A DNA stretch of 25,166 bases from SXMI01 sp964391365 (GCA_964391365.1 CAYMKW010000036.1:1-25166), one strand, 5' to 3'. Positions 13,237 to 22,358 are shown, counted from the first letter of the stretch. Notes: generated by a model not told the origin, from the letters alone. Numbers and translations are program-made.

Positions 13237-15555
13237 GTGTTCCGACACCACCGTTGGGTCGCACTGCTGTGGGCAGTCCTGCTGATCGGTGGTGGCTGGC
13301 TGGCGACCACGGACCACGACGCCACCTCCAACGACTTCTCCGTCCCGGGTGCGGACTCCCAGGCCGCCTACGACCTGCTCCAGGAGCGGTTCACCTCCCA
13401 GAACGCACTGTCGACCCAGGTCGTCCTCGAGGCGACCGCCCCGGCCACACTCAACTCCGAGGCGGCCGGCGTGGCCGCGCTCGTCGCGGAGCTCGAGCGG
13501 GTGGAGGGGGTCGCCTCGGTTGCCGACCCGCTCACCACGGACGCATCCGAGGCGCTCGAGCAGGCGGCGGCCAAGCTGCCCCCGTCCGAGGCTGCACTCG
13601 CCGAGGAGCTGGCGGCCGGCCTGCCGCCGACGGTGTCGCCCGACGGCCGCCTGGCGGTCGCCACCGTGACGTTCCGCCAGACCCTCCCCGAGCTGCTCGA
13701 GCAGTACCCGCCCAGTTCCGACCTGGTGGCGATCGCCTACGACAACCCCTACGCCCAGTTGCAGGCGGTCCTCGACCGGGCGACCCCGGCGAACGTGACC
13801 GCCTACATCGGCGGCCCGGTGGCCGACACGTGGAACCAGCCGGTGAGCTTCTGGTCCAGCCACGCCGACGAGGTGGGCCTGGCGATCGGGGCCGTGCTGC
13901 TGCTGGTGGCCTTCGGATCGTTCTTCGGGATGGTCGTCCCGATCGTGACCGCGCTGTTCGGAGCGGTCACCGCCTCCGGGCTCGTCTACCTGCTCGCCAC
14001 ACAGGTCACCGTCAGCTCGGCGGCTCCCGCGGTCACCCTCATGATCTCGATCGGGGTCGGGCTCGACTACTCCCTGCTGATCGTGACCCGTTACCGCGAG
14101 CTCCTGGGCCAGGGCCACGAGCCCCAGCGCGCGGCCGCGCTGGCGGTGTCGACCTCGGGCCGGGCCGCCCTCTTCGCAGGGGTCACGGTCGTCCTCGCAC
14201 TGTTGGGCCTGCTCATCATCCCGATTCCGCTCGTGCGGACCCTCGGTGTGGCCGCGGCGATCGGGGTGGCGGTCATGATGCTCGCCGCCGTCACCCTCCT
14301 GGTGTCCCTCCTCGGGTTCGCCGGCGGTCGGATCGACCGGATCTCGCTGCGCCGTCACCGGGAGTCCGAGCCCGAGCCGGAGGCGACGTTCTGGGGGAGG
14401 TTCGCCACGACGATGTCGGCCCGACCCTGGGTGGCGCTCGTCGGGGGGACACTCGTCCTGGTGGTCCTGGCCGTCCCGTTCACACGCATCGAGTTCGGGA
14501 TGCCCGGTGACGACTCGTTGCCCGCCGGCCTCTCGCAGAAGAACGCCTTCGAGCTGATCGACCGGGGCTTCGGCGCCGGCACCAACGGTCCGCTCGTCGT
14601 CGCCGTCGGACTCCCCAACGGAGTGCCCTACGCCGAGGCGGCCCAGCAGGTGCAGCGGGTGTCGACGGCCCTCGGCGCGCTTCGGCCGCCGGGCACGGTC
14701 GAGGGGATCGACTACGCCGTGGGGCCGATCCCCAACGACGCGGCCTCGACCAGTGCGGTCGTCTACCAGTTGATCCCGTCCAGCGGACCCAACGACCCGA
14801 GGACCACGGAACTGGTCGAGCGGCTCCGGTCGGACCTGGAGACGGCAACGGCGGGGACCCCGCTCGTGGCCCACGTCGGGGGTGCCACCGCCACACTGAT
14901 CGACCTGACGGACCTGGTGACCCGCTACCTCCCCTTCGTGATCGGTGCGGTCGTCCTCGGGGCGTTCGTGCTCCTGGTCCTGGTCTTCCGGTCGATCCTC
15001 GTGCCGGCCAAGGCGGCGGTCATGAACCTGATCTCGATCGCTGCCGCGTACGGCGTGGTGGTGGCGGTCTTCCAGTGGGGTTGGGCCAAGGGGCTCGTCG
15101 GCATCAGCGAGACGATCCCGATCGTCTCGTTCGTGCCCCTCGTCATGTTCGTGATCCTCTTCGGCCTGTCGATGGACTACGAGGTCTTCCTGATGAGTCG
15201 CATCAAGGAGGAGTGGGATGCGTCCCACGACCCCTCGAGCTCGGTGGTCCGCGGCGTCGCCGGGACGGCCCGGGTCATCACGACCGCCGCCCTGATCATG
15301 ATGGCGGTCTTCCTGTCCTTCGTGGCCAACCCCAACCCGACGGTCAAGCTCATCGGCTTCGGCATGGCCGTGGCGGTGCTCCTGGACTCGACGGTGGTGC
15401 GGATGGTCCTGGTCCCGGCGATCATGGAGATCTTCGGTCGGCGGGCCTGGTGGTTCCCGCGCTGGCTCCACTGGTTGCCGTCCCTGGACGTCGAGGGCAA
15501 GGGTGTGGCCGCCCGGGCCGGGACCGCCGAACCGTCCGGCGATCCGGCGCCCTGA
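13237..15555 (+). CDS. MMPL/RND-superfamily transporter
   Basis: A proton-driven exporter of 772 residues in the inner membrane, of the MmpL type that moves lipids or other hydrophobic molecules. It has the duplicated layout: a first membrane helix (about 7-24), a large outside loop, a block of five helices (about 205-370), a helix at about 394-414, a second loop and a second five-helix block (about 565-735). The paired Asp-Tyr residues that carry protons in MmpL3 are seen as Asp277-Tyr278 (GVGLDYSLL) and Asp647-Tyr648 (LSMDYEVFL). The C-terminal tail is short, as in non-MmpL3 members. GTG at 13237 is the first standard start, but in-frame sequence back to 13198 looks like natural N-terminal sequence and an AGGAGG site lies at 13182-13187, so the true start may be a non-standard codon. 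Substrate unknown. Confidence 0.93.
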   Translation: MFRHHRWVALLWAVLLIGGGWLATTDHDATSNDFSVPGADSQAAYDLLQERFTSQNALSTQVVLEATAPATLNSEAAGVAALVAELERVEGVASVADPLTTDASEALEQAAAKLPPSEAALAEELAAGLPPTVSPDGRLAVATVTFRQTLPELLEQYPPSSDLVAIAYDNPYAQLQAVLDRATPANVTAYIGGPVADTWNQPVSFWSSHADEVGLAIGAVLLLVAFGSFFGMVVPIVTALFGAVTASGLVYLLATQVTVSSAAPAVTLMISIGVGLDYSLLIVTRYRELLGQGHEPQRAAALAVSTSGRAALFAGVTVVLALLGLLIIPIPLVRTLGVAAAIGVAVMMLAAVTLLVSLLGFAGGRIDRISLRRHRESEPEPEATFWGRFATTMSARPWVALVGGTLVLVVLAVPFTRIEFGMPGDDSLPAGLSQKNAFELIDRGFGAGTNGPLVVAVGLPNGVPYAEAAQQVQRVSTALGALRPPGTVEGIDYAVGPIPNDAASTSAVVYQLIPSSGPNDPRTTELVERLRSDLETATAGTPLVAHVGGATATLIDLTDLVTRYLPFVIGAVVLGAFVLLVLVFRSILVPAKAAVMNLISIAAAYGVVVAVFQWGWAKGLVGISETIPIVSFVPLVMFVILFGLSMDYEVFLMSRIKEEWDASHDPSSSVVRGVAGTARVITTAALIMMAVFLSFVANPNPTVKLIGFGMAVAVLLDSTVVRMVLVPAIMEIFGRRAWWFPRWLHWLPSLDVEGKGVAARAGTAEPSGDPAP

Positions 15556-15569
15556 ACCGGTTCGCCGGT
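15556..15569. terminator. Hairpin with TTCG tetraloop between convergent genes
   Basis: ACCGG (15556-15560), loop TTCG, CCGGT (15565-15569). It begins immediately after the MMPL stop and ends in the stop codon of the convergent SDR gene, filling the whole gap. UUCG loops closed by C-G type pairs are very stable; here the closing pair is G-C, which is less so. No U-tract. Confidence 0.4.
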
Positions 15570-17026
15570 CAGTCGGTGCCAGCGGCCGCCGCGGCGACGT
15601 TGCGGATCATGTCGCCGAACACGATCCCGTGGAACGGACTGATGGAACGCCAGTAGGCGTGGCCCGCCAGGCCCCGGGGCAGGAACAGGGCCCGCTGCTC
15701 GAGGACCGACGAGTCGGGGTCCGGTCCGGGGCGGACCCGGAACTCCAGCCACGCCTCGCCCGGGAGGCGCATCTCGGCCCGGAGCCGCAGCAGGCTCGGC
15801 CGGTCGACCGCCTCGACGCGCCAGAAGTCGACGACGTCGCCGGTGCGGAGCTCGTCGGGGTGGCGGCGACCCCGCCGCAGCCCGACCCCGCCGACGAACC
15901 GGTCGGCGAGACCCCGAGCCGCCCAGGCGGATCGCCAGGAGTACCAGCCGTGGTCGCCGCCGATCCCCTCGACGACCCGCCAGGTCGCCTCCACCGGTGC
16001 GTCCACCGCCAGAGTCCGCTCATCTCGGTAGGCGGTGCCGCCGCTCCACTCCGGGTCGGTCGGCATGGCGTCGCTGGGTGCCCCCGGCCAGTCGGCGCTC
16101 GACCAGCGGGTGGCCACGTCCAGGTCGCGGACCCGGGCGAGTGCCAGGCGGACCGCCTCGTCGAAGCCGATCGGCTCGATCGGGACGAGCTCGCGGATGT
16201 CGGACTCGGACGCCACGACCGAGTTCCGGAGCGACTCGATCAGCGGCTGGGCGAGCGGTTTGGGGACGGGGGTGACCACGTTGACCCACTGGCTGGACAG
16301 CCATGGCGACAGCACCGGAACCGACACGATGACCCGGGGGCGGAGTCCGGCCACGGCGGCGTAGCGCTGCATCATCTCCCGGTAGGTCAGGACGTCCGGC
16401 CCCGCGATGTCGAACCGTCGGTTCGTCCCGGTGGGCATCCCGGCCGCCCCGAGCAGGTAGCTCAGCACGTCGCGGACGGCGATCGGCTGCACCCGCGAAC
16501 CGACCCACCTGGGCGTGACCATGACGGGGAGTCGTTCGGTGAGGTACCGGAGCATCTCGAAGCTCGCGCTGCCGCTCCCGATCACGACGCCGGCCTGGAG
16601 GATCACTGCAGGAACGGGTCCGTCGAGCAGGATCTGGCCGACCTCGGCGCGAGATGCCAGGTGCTCCGAGGCCACCTCGTCCGCTCCCGGCCGGAGTCCG
16701 CCCAGGTAGATGATCCGCTCGACGCCCGCGGCGGACGCGGCGCTGGCCAGGTGCTCGGCCGCCGTCCGGTCGGCGACGGCGAAGTCGCCGGATCCGCCGA
16801 TCGAGTGGACGAGGTAGTAGACGAGGTCCACCCCCGCACAGGCTGCGAGGACGTCCTCGGCCACCAGCGCGTCGCCCCGCACGATCTCCACCCGCTGCGC
16901 CCACTGGACGTCACGGAGCTTCTCCGGGCTCCTCGTCAGGCAGCGGACCTCGTGGCCGGCGTCGACGAGGAGCGGGGCGAGTCGCCCGCCGATGTAGCCG
17001 GTGGCTCCGGTGAGCAGGATCCGCAC
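15569..17026 (-). CDS. Atypical SDR (NAD-binding) fused to a DUF2867-like domain
   Basis: A 485-residue two-domain protein. The N-terminal part is an atypical extended SDR: the nucleotide motif TGATGYIGG is at 6-14, YYLVHSIGG follows near residue 75-83, and YLGGLRP and VILQAGVVIGSGSASFEMLRYL follow as in NmrA/complex-I-subunit-like SDRs. The classical YxxxK pair is not evident, so it may bind rather than oxidise. After about residue 330 a domain matching DUF2867/SRPBCC-like proteins follows (WRVVEGIGGDHGWYSWRSAWAARG, LRTGDVVDFWRVEAV, HGIVFGDMI), often able to hold hydrophobic ligands. I chose the GTG at 17026 because VRILLTG begins at the natural first strand; the ribosome site is weak. It is divergent from the BVMO gene. 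Substrate unknown. Confidence 0.88.
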   Translation of the reverse strand: MRILLTGATGYIGGRLAPLLVDAGHEVRCLTRSPEKLRDVQWAQRVEIVRGDALVAEDVLAACAGVDLVYYLVHSIGGSGDFAVADRTAAEHLASAASAAGVERIIYLGGLRPGADEVASEHLASRAEVGQILLDGPVPAVILQAGVVIGSGSASFEMLRYLTERLPVMVTPRWVGSRVQPIAVRDVLSYLLGAAGMPTGTNRRFDIAGPDVLTYREMMQRYAAVAGLRPRVIVSVPVLSPWLSSQWVNVVTPVPKPLAQPLIESLRNSVVASESDIRELVPIEPIGFDEAVRLALARVRDLDVATRWSSADWPGAPSDAMPTDPEWSGGTAYRDERTLAVDAPVEATWRVVEGIGGDHGWYSWRSAWAARGLADRFVGGVGLRRGRRHPDELRTGDVVDFWRVEAVDRPSLLRLRAEMRLPGEAWLEFRVRPGPDPDSSVLEQRALFLPRGLAGHAYWRSISPFHGIVFGDMIRNVAAAAAGTD

Positions 17027-17076
17027 CCGGTCAGGGTACGGGCGTCGGGCCCGGGCGGGCAGCCACGTCGACTCGG

Positions 17077-17082
17077 TAGGGT
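17077..17082 (+). promoter_or_regulatory. Possible -10 element TAGGGT for the BVMO gene
   Basis: TAGGGT within the 10-mer CGGTAGGGTG, identical to that at 4816-4825, lies 51 bases before the BVMO ATG in the 107-base divergent spacer. No clear -35. Confidence 0.35.
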
Positions 17083-17133
17083 GGCGGTCCACGTCCCGCG
17101 TCGGGTCCAGCCGGCGCCGACAACGGGGGAGCG

Positions 17134-18729
17134 ATGCCGCAGATGAGGTTCCGACGTCGGCCGAGCGAGACGGGTCGGATCAGCGGTGGACTGACCGGCG
17201 CCGTCGCCTCGGGCCGTCCGGAACGGAACCGGGCGGCCACCGCTGCGCTCGCCGCCGGAGCGCGTCGGCCACGCGTGGCGATCCTCGGCGCGGGTGCCGG
17301 AGGGCTGTGTGCGGCCATCCAGCTCCAGCTCGCTGGGTTGGACGACTTCACGATCTACGAGAAGTCCGACGGAGTTGGTGGCACCTGGAGGGACAACACC
17401 TACCCGGGGGCGGCCTGTGACGTGCCGTCGCACCTGTACAGCTTCTCGTTCGCATCCAAGTCGGACTGGTCGAGGAAGTTCGCCGGGCAACCCGAGATCC
17501 TGTCCTACTTCGAATCGTTGGTCGACGAGTACGGGCTGGGTCCGAGGATCCGGACCGGGGTGGAGGTCGTCGACGCCACGTGGGACGACGATGCGCTCGT
17601 GTGGCGGCTCGGCCTGCTGGACGCCGACGGCGGTCGGGAGGAGGTCGAGGCCGATGTCGTCGTCTCGGGTCTGGGCCAGCTCAACCGCCCCTACGTCCCG
17701 GACCTCCCCGGTCTCGACTCGTTCGGCGGCACGGTGTTCCACTCGGCCCGATGGGATCACGACCACGACCTGCGGGGCGAACGCGTCGGCGTGATCGGGA
17801 TCGGCGCGTCGGCCATCCAGTTCGTGCCCCGGGTTGCCGAGGTCGCCCGGTCCGTGGTGCTGTTCCAGCGCAGCGCGAACTACGTGGCGCCACGCAACGA
17901 CCGCCCGTACCCGGGCTGGCAGCGCTGGGCGTTCCAGCGGTTCCCGGTACTGCAGCGTGCCTACCGCACGTCGATCTACCTGCGTCTGGAGGCCCGGTTC
18001 TCGGTGATGCGACGGGACAGTCGGCTCGGTCGATGGCTCGCCGGCCAGTTCGCCGACCGACTCGGCGCGCTGGTGTCCGATCGGTTGCCGCGGGAGGCCC
18101 TCATCCCGGACTACCCGCCGGGCTGCAAGCGGATCCTCATCGCCGACGACTGGTACCCGACGCTGCTGCGACCGCACGTCTCGGTCGTGACCGCGGACGT
18201 GGAGGCGGTGACTCCAACCGGAGTGGTGACCGCCGACGGGGTGGAGACCCCCCTCGACACCATCATCTTCGGAACGGGCTTCCGGACTACGGAGTTCCTG
18301 GCCCCCCTGCAGGTCACGGGACGGGACGGCCGCACCCTCGACGAGGTCTGGTCGGAGGGAGCCCGGGCCTTCCTGGGCCTGTCGGTGCCCGGCTTCCCCA
18401 ACTTCTTCATGCTCTACGGGCCGAACACGAACCTGGGTCACAACTTGATCCTGTTCATGATCGAACAACAGGTCGGCTACCTGGTGCAGCTCCTCGAGGA
18501 GGAGGTCGTCCGGGGCGCCCGGGCGGCGGACGTCCGCGATCCGGCAGCCGAGCGGTTCGACCGGGCGGTGCAGGCCGCCGCCGGGTCGACCGTCTGGGCC
18601 GAGGGCTGCAACAGCTGGTACAAGACCGAGGACGGCCGGATCACGAACAACTGGACGGACCGGACGACCGCCTACCGGCGCCTCCTCGCCCACCCGGACC
18701 TCGAGGACTGGGAGCTCATCGCCGGTTGA
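17134..18729 (+). CDS. Flavin-containing Baeyer-Villiger-type monooxygenase
   Basis: FAD- and NADPH-dependent enzyme that inserts one oxygen atom beside a ketone to give an ester or lactone, or oxidises heteroatoms. The protein has 531 residues. The FAD motif GAGAGG is at 52-57, GGTWRDNTYPGAACD at 82-96 is typical of class-B BVMOs, the fingerprint FxGxxxHxxxWD is at 197-208 (FGGTVFHSARWD), and the NADPH motif GIGASA is at 222-227. A 46-residue basic extension precedes the first strand. The ATG at 17134 has a GGGGGA site and is kept on that basis. It stands alone on the plus strand, divergent from the SDR-DUF2867 gene. Relatives degrade cyclic ketones and steroids, which suits the rest of the window, but the substrate cannot be read from sequence. 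Confidence 0.94.
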   Translation: MPQMRFRRRPSETGRISGGLTGAVASGRPERNRAATAALAAGARRPRVAILGAGAGGLCAAIQLQLAGLDDFTIYEKSDGVGGTWRDNTYPGAACDVPSHLYSFSFASKSDWSRKFAGQPEILSYFESLVDEYGLGPRIRTGVEVVDATWDDDALVWRLGLLDADGGREEVEADVVVSGLGQLNRPYVPDLPGLDSFGGTVFHSARWDHDHDLRGERVGVIGIGASAIQFVPRVAEVARSVVLFQRSANYVAPRNDRPYPGWQRWAFQRFPVLQRAYRTSIYLRLEARFSVMRRDSRLGRWLAGQFADRLGALVSDRLPREALIPDYPPGCKRILIADDWYPTLLRPHVSVVTADVEAVTPTGVVTADGVETPLDTIIFGTGFRTTEFLAPLQVTGRDGRTLDEVWSEGARAFLGLSVPGFPNFFMLYGPNTNLGHNLILFMIEQQVGYLVQLLEEEVVRGARAADVRDPAAERFDRAVQAAAGSTVWAEGCNSWYKTEDGRITNNWTDRTTAYRRLLAHPDLEDWELIAG

Positions 18730-18777
18730 GCGCAGGCCCGTCGGTCGGACCGCCGTCAGGCCGGTGGCGGCAGCTCC
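18711..18777. terminator. Imperfect inverted repeat across the convergent BVMO and DinG gene ends
   Basis: GGAGCT (18711-18716) pairs with AGCTCC (18772-18777), and CGCCGG (18720-18725) faces CCGG plus GGCG (18761-18769), leaving a long loop. It covers both stop codons. It could stall or protect both messages; it could also be chance in GC-rich DNA. Confidence 0.2.
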
Positions 18778-20762
18778 AACGACGCGATGAAGGCATCCAG
18801 GTCGGACCGGTCGCGGGTGCGCCGCATCCGGGGGAGCAGGTCGAGGATCCTCCGTCGGTAGCGGGCCTCGGCCAGACGGGGGTCCAGCACGGCGACCACG
18901 CCACGGTCCGTGGCCGTCCGGATGAGACGACCGACCCCCTGGGCCAACTGCATGCCGGCAGTGGGAACGGACACCTCCTCGAAGGCCCGGGCGTCGCCGA
19001 CCAGATCGCAGCGTGCCTCGACGATCGGATCGGTGGGCACCGGGAACGGGATCTTGTCGACGACCACGGCGGAACACGTCGATCCGGGCGACGAGATGCC
19101 GGTCCAGAAGCTCGCCGTCGCGAAGAGCGACGTGTGCTCCTCGTCCAGGAACCGTCGCTGGAGCACCGGGTTCGGTGCATCACCCTGGGACAGGATCGTG
19201 CTGTGGGGGAGGAGTTCCCGGACCGCATCGGTCGCGCGGCGGAGCATCCGGTGGGACGTGAAGAGCGCCAGCGTGCGGCCCCCGCAGGACTCCACGATGT
19301 GGGCGATCTGCTCGGCCACGGCATCGGGCCAGGCATCGGACGCAGGTCGGGGGAGCCGTGGAACGTAGAGCAGGCCGTTGGTCCGGAAGTCGAACGGGGA
19401 GTCGACGGCCAGGAACGATGCGTCGAGCCCGAGCCGCCCGGCCGTCCCCGGGTCGAGCGTGGCGGAGCACATCACGACCGTGGGCCCGTCCTCCCAGGCC
19501 AGTTCCCGCAGGGTGTCGGCGACGTCGATCCGGGTGAGCTGCAGCGAGAACCGTCCACCGGGGGTGCCGGAGATCCAGCGGACCTGACCGGGTTCGACCG
19601 CACGACCGAGCACCTCGACCGCATCGGCCACACCCTCCACCGTGCGCACGGCCCGTTCGGAGCGGTGCCGGGCCGCCAACGAACGGCCGTCGCCGGCCGC
19701 CTTCGCCGCGGCGCGAACCGACGTGAGCGCCCGGTCCACGGCCAGTCCGGCGTCGCTCAGCGCAGCGGCCAGCTCCGGGCCGAGCGGTCCGCGGAGCCGG
19801 CCCGACCGGTGGTCGGCCACCGCCTCGCCATGGGCGGCCTCGAGCGCCTCGTCGAGTTCGTCGGCGGCCCCGCCCAGGGCTGCGGCCACCTCGGGGGCCC
19901 CGGCGACCACTCCGTCGTGGACCCGGGCGAGGTTACGGAGTCTCCAGCCGGTGAGGCGCACACCGAGGGCGTCCACGAGTGCGTCCTCGAACTCGTGAGC
20001 CTCGTCGATCACGAGCAGGTCGTGCTCGGCCAGGAGCTGTCGTCCGGACTGCAGGTGGGCGGCGTACAGGTGGGCGTTGACCACCACGATGTCGGCCTCC
20101 GCCGCCGCGGCGCGGGCCTGCTCGGAGAAGCAGTCATCGGCCCGGGCGCACTTCGCCGCACCCACGCACTCCCCGGGGCCGACCGACACCGCTGACCACG
20201 CGCGTTCGTCGGGCGGTGGGTCGAGCTCGCCGAACTCGCCCGACGTGGTCGTGGCGGCCCACTCGACCAGACGCTCGACCTCGACCCGGAGGGGGCCGTC
20301 CAGCTCGCCCGGTGTCGGGGCCGTTCCGTCCCCGGGGTCGCCGGGTGGATCACCGGGAAGGTCGAGTCGCTGCTGCTCGGAAGCTCCACCGAGTCGGACG
20401 AGCGTCTCGTCGACGGCCGCCTGGCAGACGTAGTTCGATCGACCCTTCAGGACCGCCGTGCTGAACTCGACGTCGAGGGCGTCCTCGAGGAACGGCAGGT
20501 CGGTCCGGGCGAGCTGGTCCTGGAGCGCCTTGGACGAGGTGACCACGACGGTGCGGCGGCCGTCGAGGGCCGCAGCGATCGCCGGCAGCAGGTAGGCCAC
20601 GGACTTGCCGACCCCGGTCGGGCCCTGGACGGCGAGGTGGCGGCCGTCCCGGAACGCGGCGTCGACCGCCTCCACCATCTCGCGCTGCTGGGGGCGGTCC
20701 TCGCCGTCGGGGATGGCCCGGACGACGTCGTCGAGCAGACGGAGCGGGTCCGGATCCCTCAC
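18756..20762 (-). CDS. dinG: DinG-family ATP-dependent DNA helicase (XPD/Rad3-like, iron-sulfur)
   Basis: Superfamily 2 5'-to-3' DNA helicase used in recombination, replication-conflict and damage repair. The protein has 668 residues, close to the length I recall for mycobacterial DinG. The Q-motif-like RPQQREM is at 24-30, Walker A GPTGVGKS at 47-54, and DEAH at 253-256. Four cysteines that would hold the 4Fe-4S cluster lie between them: Cys113, Cys199, Cys205 and Cys211. The C-terminal half carries helicase motifs including VVMCSATLDPG and QGVGRLIRTATDRGVV. The GTG at 20762 is 17 bases after the stop of the ThDP enzyme gene with only a weak ribosome site, so co-transcription is likely but a functional link is doubtful. 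Confidence 0.93.
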   Translation of the reverse strand: MRDPDPLRLLDDVVRAIPDGEDRPQQREMVEAVDAAFRDGRHLAVQGPTGVGKSVAYLLPAIAAALDGRRTVVVTSSKALQDQLARTDLPFLEDALDVEFSTAVLKGRSNYVCQAAVDETLVRLGGASEQQRLDLPGDPPGDPGDGTAPTPGELDGPLRVEVERLVEWAATTTSGEFGELDPPPDERAWSAVSVGPGECVGAAKCARADDCFSEQARAAAAEADIVVVNAHLYAAHLQSGRQLLAEHDLLVIDEAHEFEDALVDALGVRLTGWRLRNLARVHDGVVAGAPEVAAALGGAADELDEALEAAHGEAVADHRSGRLRGPLGPELAAALSDAGLAVDRALTSVRAAAKAAGDGRSLAARHRSERAVRTVEGVADAVEVLGRAVEPGQVRWISGTPGGRFSLQLTRIDVADTLRELAWEDGPTVVMCSATLDPGTAGRLGLDASFLAVDSPFDFRTNGLLYVPRLPRPASDAWPDAVAEQIAHIVESCGGRTLALFTSHRMLRRATDAVRELLPHSTILSQGDAPNPVLQRRFLDEEHTSLFATASFWTGISSPGSTCSAVVVDKIPFPVPTDPIVEARCDLVGDARAFEEVSVPTAGMQLAQGVGRLIRTATDRGVVAVLDPRLAEARYRRRILDLLPRMRRTRDRSDLDAFIASLELPPPA

Positions 20763-20779
20763 GCTCGGCGGCGACGTCG

Positions 20780-22327
20780 TCAGAGGGTCGCCGGCAGGAC
20801 GGCCTCGACCAGGCTCGGACCGTCGGTCGCGATGGCCCGCTCGAGCTGCTCGGTGAACTCCTCGGCGGTGGTCGCACGGGTCGCATCCACGCCCATTCCC
20901 CGTGCGAGGGACACGAAGTCCAGCCCGGGGATGTCGAGCATCTCCTTGGCCCGCGGGCCGGCGGCACCGGCGCCCACCCGGTCGAGCTCCATGTTGAGGA
21001 CTGCGTACGAGCCGTTGTTGAGGATCACGGTGGTGACGTCGAGTCCCTCACGGGCCTGGGTCCACAGGGCCTGGGAGGTGTACATGGCGCTCCCGTCGGC
21101 CTCGAGGCACACGACCTTGCGGTCCGGGACCGCCACCGCGGCACCGGTGGCCGCCGGCAACCCGTAGCCGATGGAGCCGCCGGTCAGGCAGAGCCAGTCG
21201 TGGGCCGGGGCCCCGCTCGTCAGGCCCGAGGCGAACAGTCCGGCCGTGTTGCCCTCGTCGACGACGACGGCGCCCTCGGGGAGGCAGGCGCCGAGCGCCA
21301 GGGCCATGGTCTCGGCAGTGAGTGCGCCCGATGGACGGTCGGGTCGGTTGAGCGGCGCGGCCGCCTGCGACGGTGCCGCCCCGAGTTCGTCCGCGAGCGC
21401 GGCGATCGCCCCGACCGCGTCCTCGTCCGGTGCGGCGAGCACGTGGAGGGTGCAGCCCTCGGGCAGCAGGTCCGAGGCCTTGTCCGGGTAGGCGAAGAAG
21501 GACACCGGCGACGCCGCATCCACGACGACGAGGTGTTCGATGCCGTCGAGCTGCATCTGAGCGAACTCGGCGAGGTAGGCCAGTCGCTCGACCGGGGGGA
21601 TCCCGGCGCCCCGCTCGAGCCGCGTCGGAAACGTCTCGGCCAGCAGTCGGGCACCGGTGGCCTCGGCGATCCCGGCGGCGACGCGGAGGCTCTCGGCGCG
21701 CAGCGTCGTCCCGCCCAGGAGGATCGCCGTCGTGGCATCGGAGCGCAGTGCCGCAGCCACCTCGACGATCCGGTCGGCGTCAACGGTGGCCGGAGCGGAC
21801 CGCGGTGAGGCGGCGACCGGTCCCGGAGCGTCGAGCCAGCAGACGTCTGCGGGCAGGATCAGCGTGGCGACCTGGCCGGGCGGGCCGAAGGCGGCGGCCA
21901 CGGCATCGGCCCCGTCCCGGGCGACGGTGTCGGGCGACTCGGCGGTCCGGATCCACCCGGAGACCCCCCGGGCGATCGAGGCGATGTCCGACTGGAGTGG
22001 TGCGTCGTACTTGGCGTGGTACGTCGCGTGGTCACCGACGATGTTCACCACGGGGGTCCTGGCCCGTCGGGCGTTGTGCAGGTTGGCCAGACCGTTCCCG
22101 AGGCCCGGGCCCAGGTGCAGCAGCACGGCGGCGGGGCGGTCCGCCATCCGGGCGTACCCGTCGGCGGCTCCGGTGGCCACCCCCTCGAACAGGGCGAGGA
22201 CCGAGCGCATCTCGGGGACCTCGTCGAGCGCGTGCACGAAGTGCATCTCCGAGGTGCCGGGGTTCATGAAGCAGACGTCGACGCTCGAGTCGACGAGCGT
22301 TCGGATCAGGGCCTGGGCGCCGTTCAC
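20780..22327 (-). CDS. ThDP-dependent enzyme, acetolactate synthase / benzoylformate decarboxylase-like
   Basis: Thiamin-diphosphate enzyme of 515 residues that probably decarboxylates or ligates a 2-keto acid. The N-terminal Pyr domain has NPGTSEMHF (22-30) and the cofactor-activating glutamate Glu48 in FEGVATGAADGYARM. The C-terminal PP domain has the Mg/ThDP motif ADGS (410-413) to NN (437-438) with the standard spacing; the first Gly of the usual GDGS is Ala here. It is shorter than true biosynthetic acetolactate synthase and no small subunit gene is near. The GTG start at 22327 has a GGAGGA site. It follows the FAD dehydrogenase gene by 31 bases. That pairing suggests oxidation of a 2-hydroxy acid, then decarboxylation to an aldehyde. 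Oxalyl-CoA decarboxylase- or sulfopyruvate decarboxylase-like roles cannot be excluded. Confidence 0.9.
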   Translation of the reverse strand: MNGAQALIRTLVDSSVDVCFMNPGTSEMHFVHALDEVPEMRSVLALFEGVATGAADGYARMADRPAAVLLHLGPGLGNGLANLHNARRARTPVVNIVGDHATYHAKYDAPLQSDIASIARGVSGWIRTAESPDTVARDGADAVAAAFGPPGQVATLILPADVCWLDAPGPVAASPRSAPATVDADRIVEVAAALRSDATTAILLGGTTLRAESLRVAAGIAEATGARLLAETFPTRLERGAGIPPVERLAYLAEFAQMQLDGIEHLVVVDAASPVSFFAYPDKASDLLPEGCTLHVLAAPDEDAVGAIAALADELGAAPSQAAAPLNRPDRPSGALTAETMALALGACLPEGAVVVDEGNTAGLFASGLTSGAPAHDWLCLTGGSIGYGLPAATGAAVAVPDRKVVCLEADGSAMYTSQALWTQAREGLDVTTVILNNGSYAVLNMELDRVGAGAAGPRAKEMLDIPGLDFVSLARGMGVDATRATTAEEFTEQLERAIATDGPSLVEAVLPATL

Positions 22328-22358
22328 GTGGGGTCCTCCGGTGCGGATGGGTGGATGG

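Noticed and set aside
13057..15471. An 804-codon open frame on the minus strand
   Set aside because: It lies opposite the MMPL gene and its product is an Asp/Arg/His/Gly-rich sequence without domains, typical of antisense frames in GC-rich DNA.
17580..20195. An 871-codon plus-strand frame across the BVMO and DinG genes
   Set aside because: It overlaps two well-supported genes in other frames, and its Arg/Gly/Pro-rich product has no recognisable motif.
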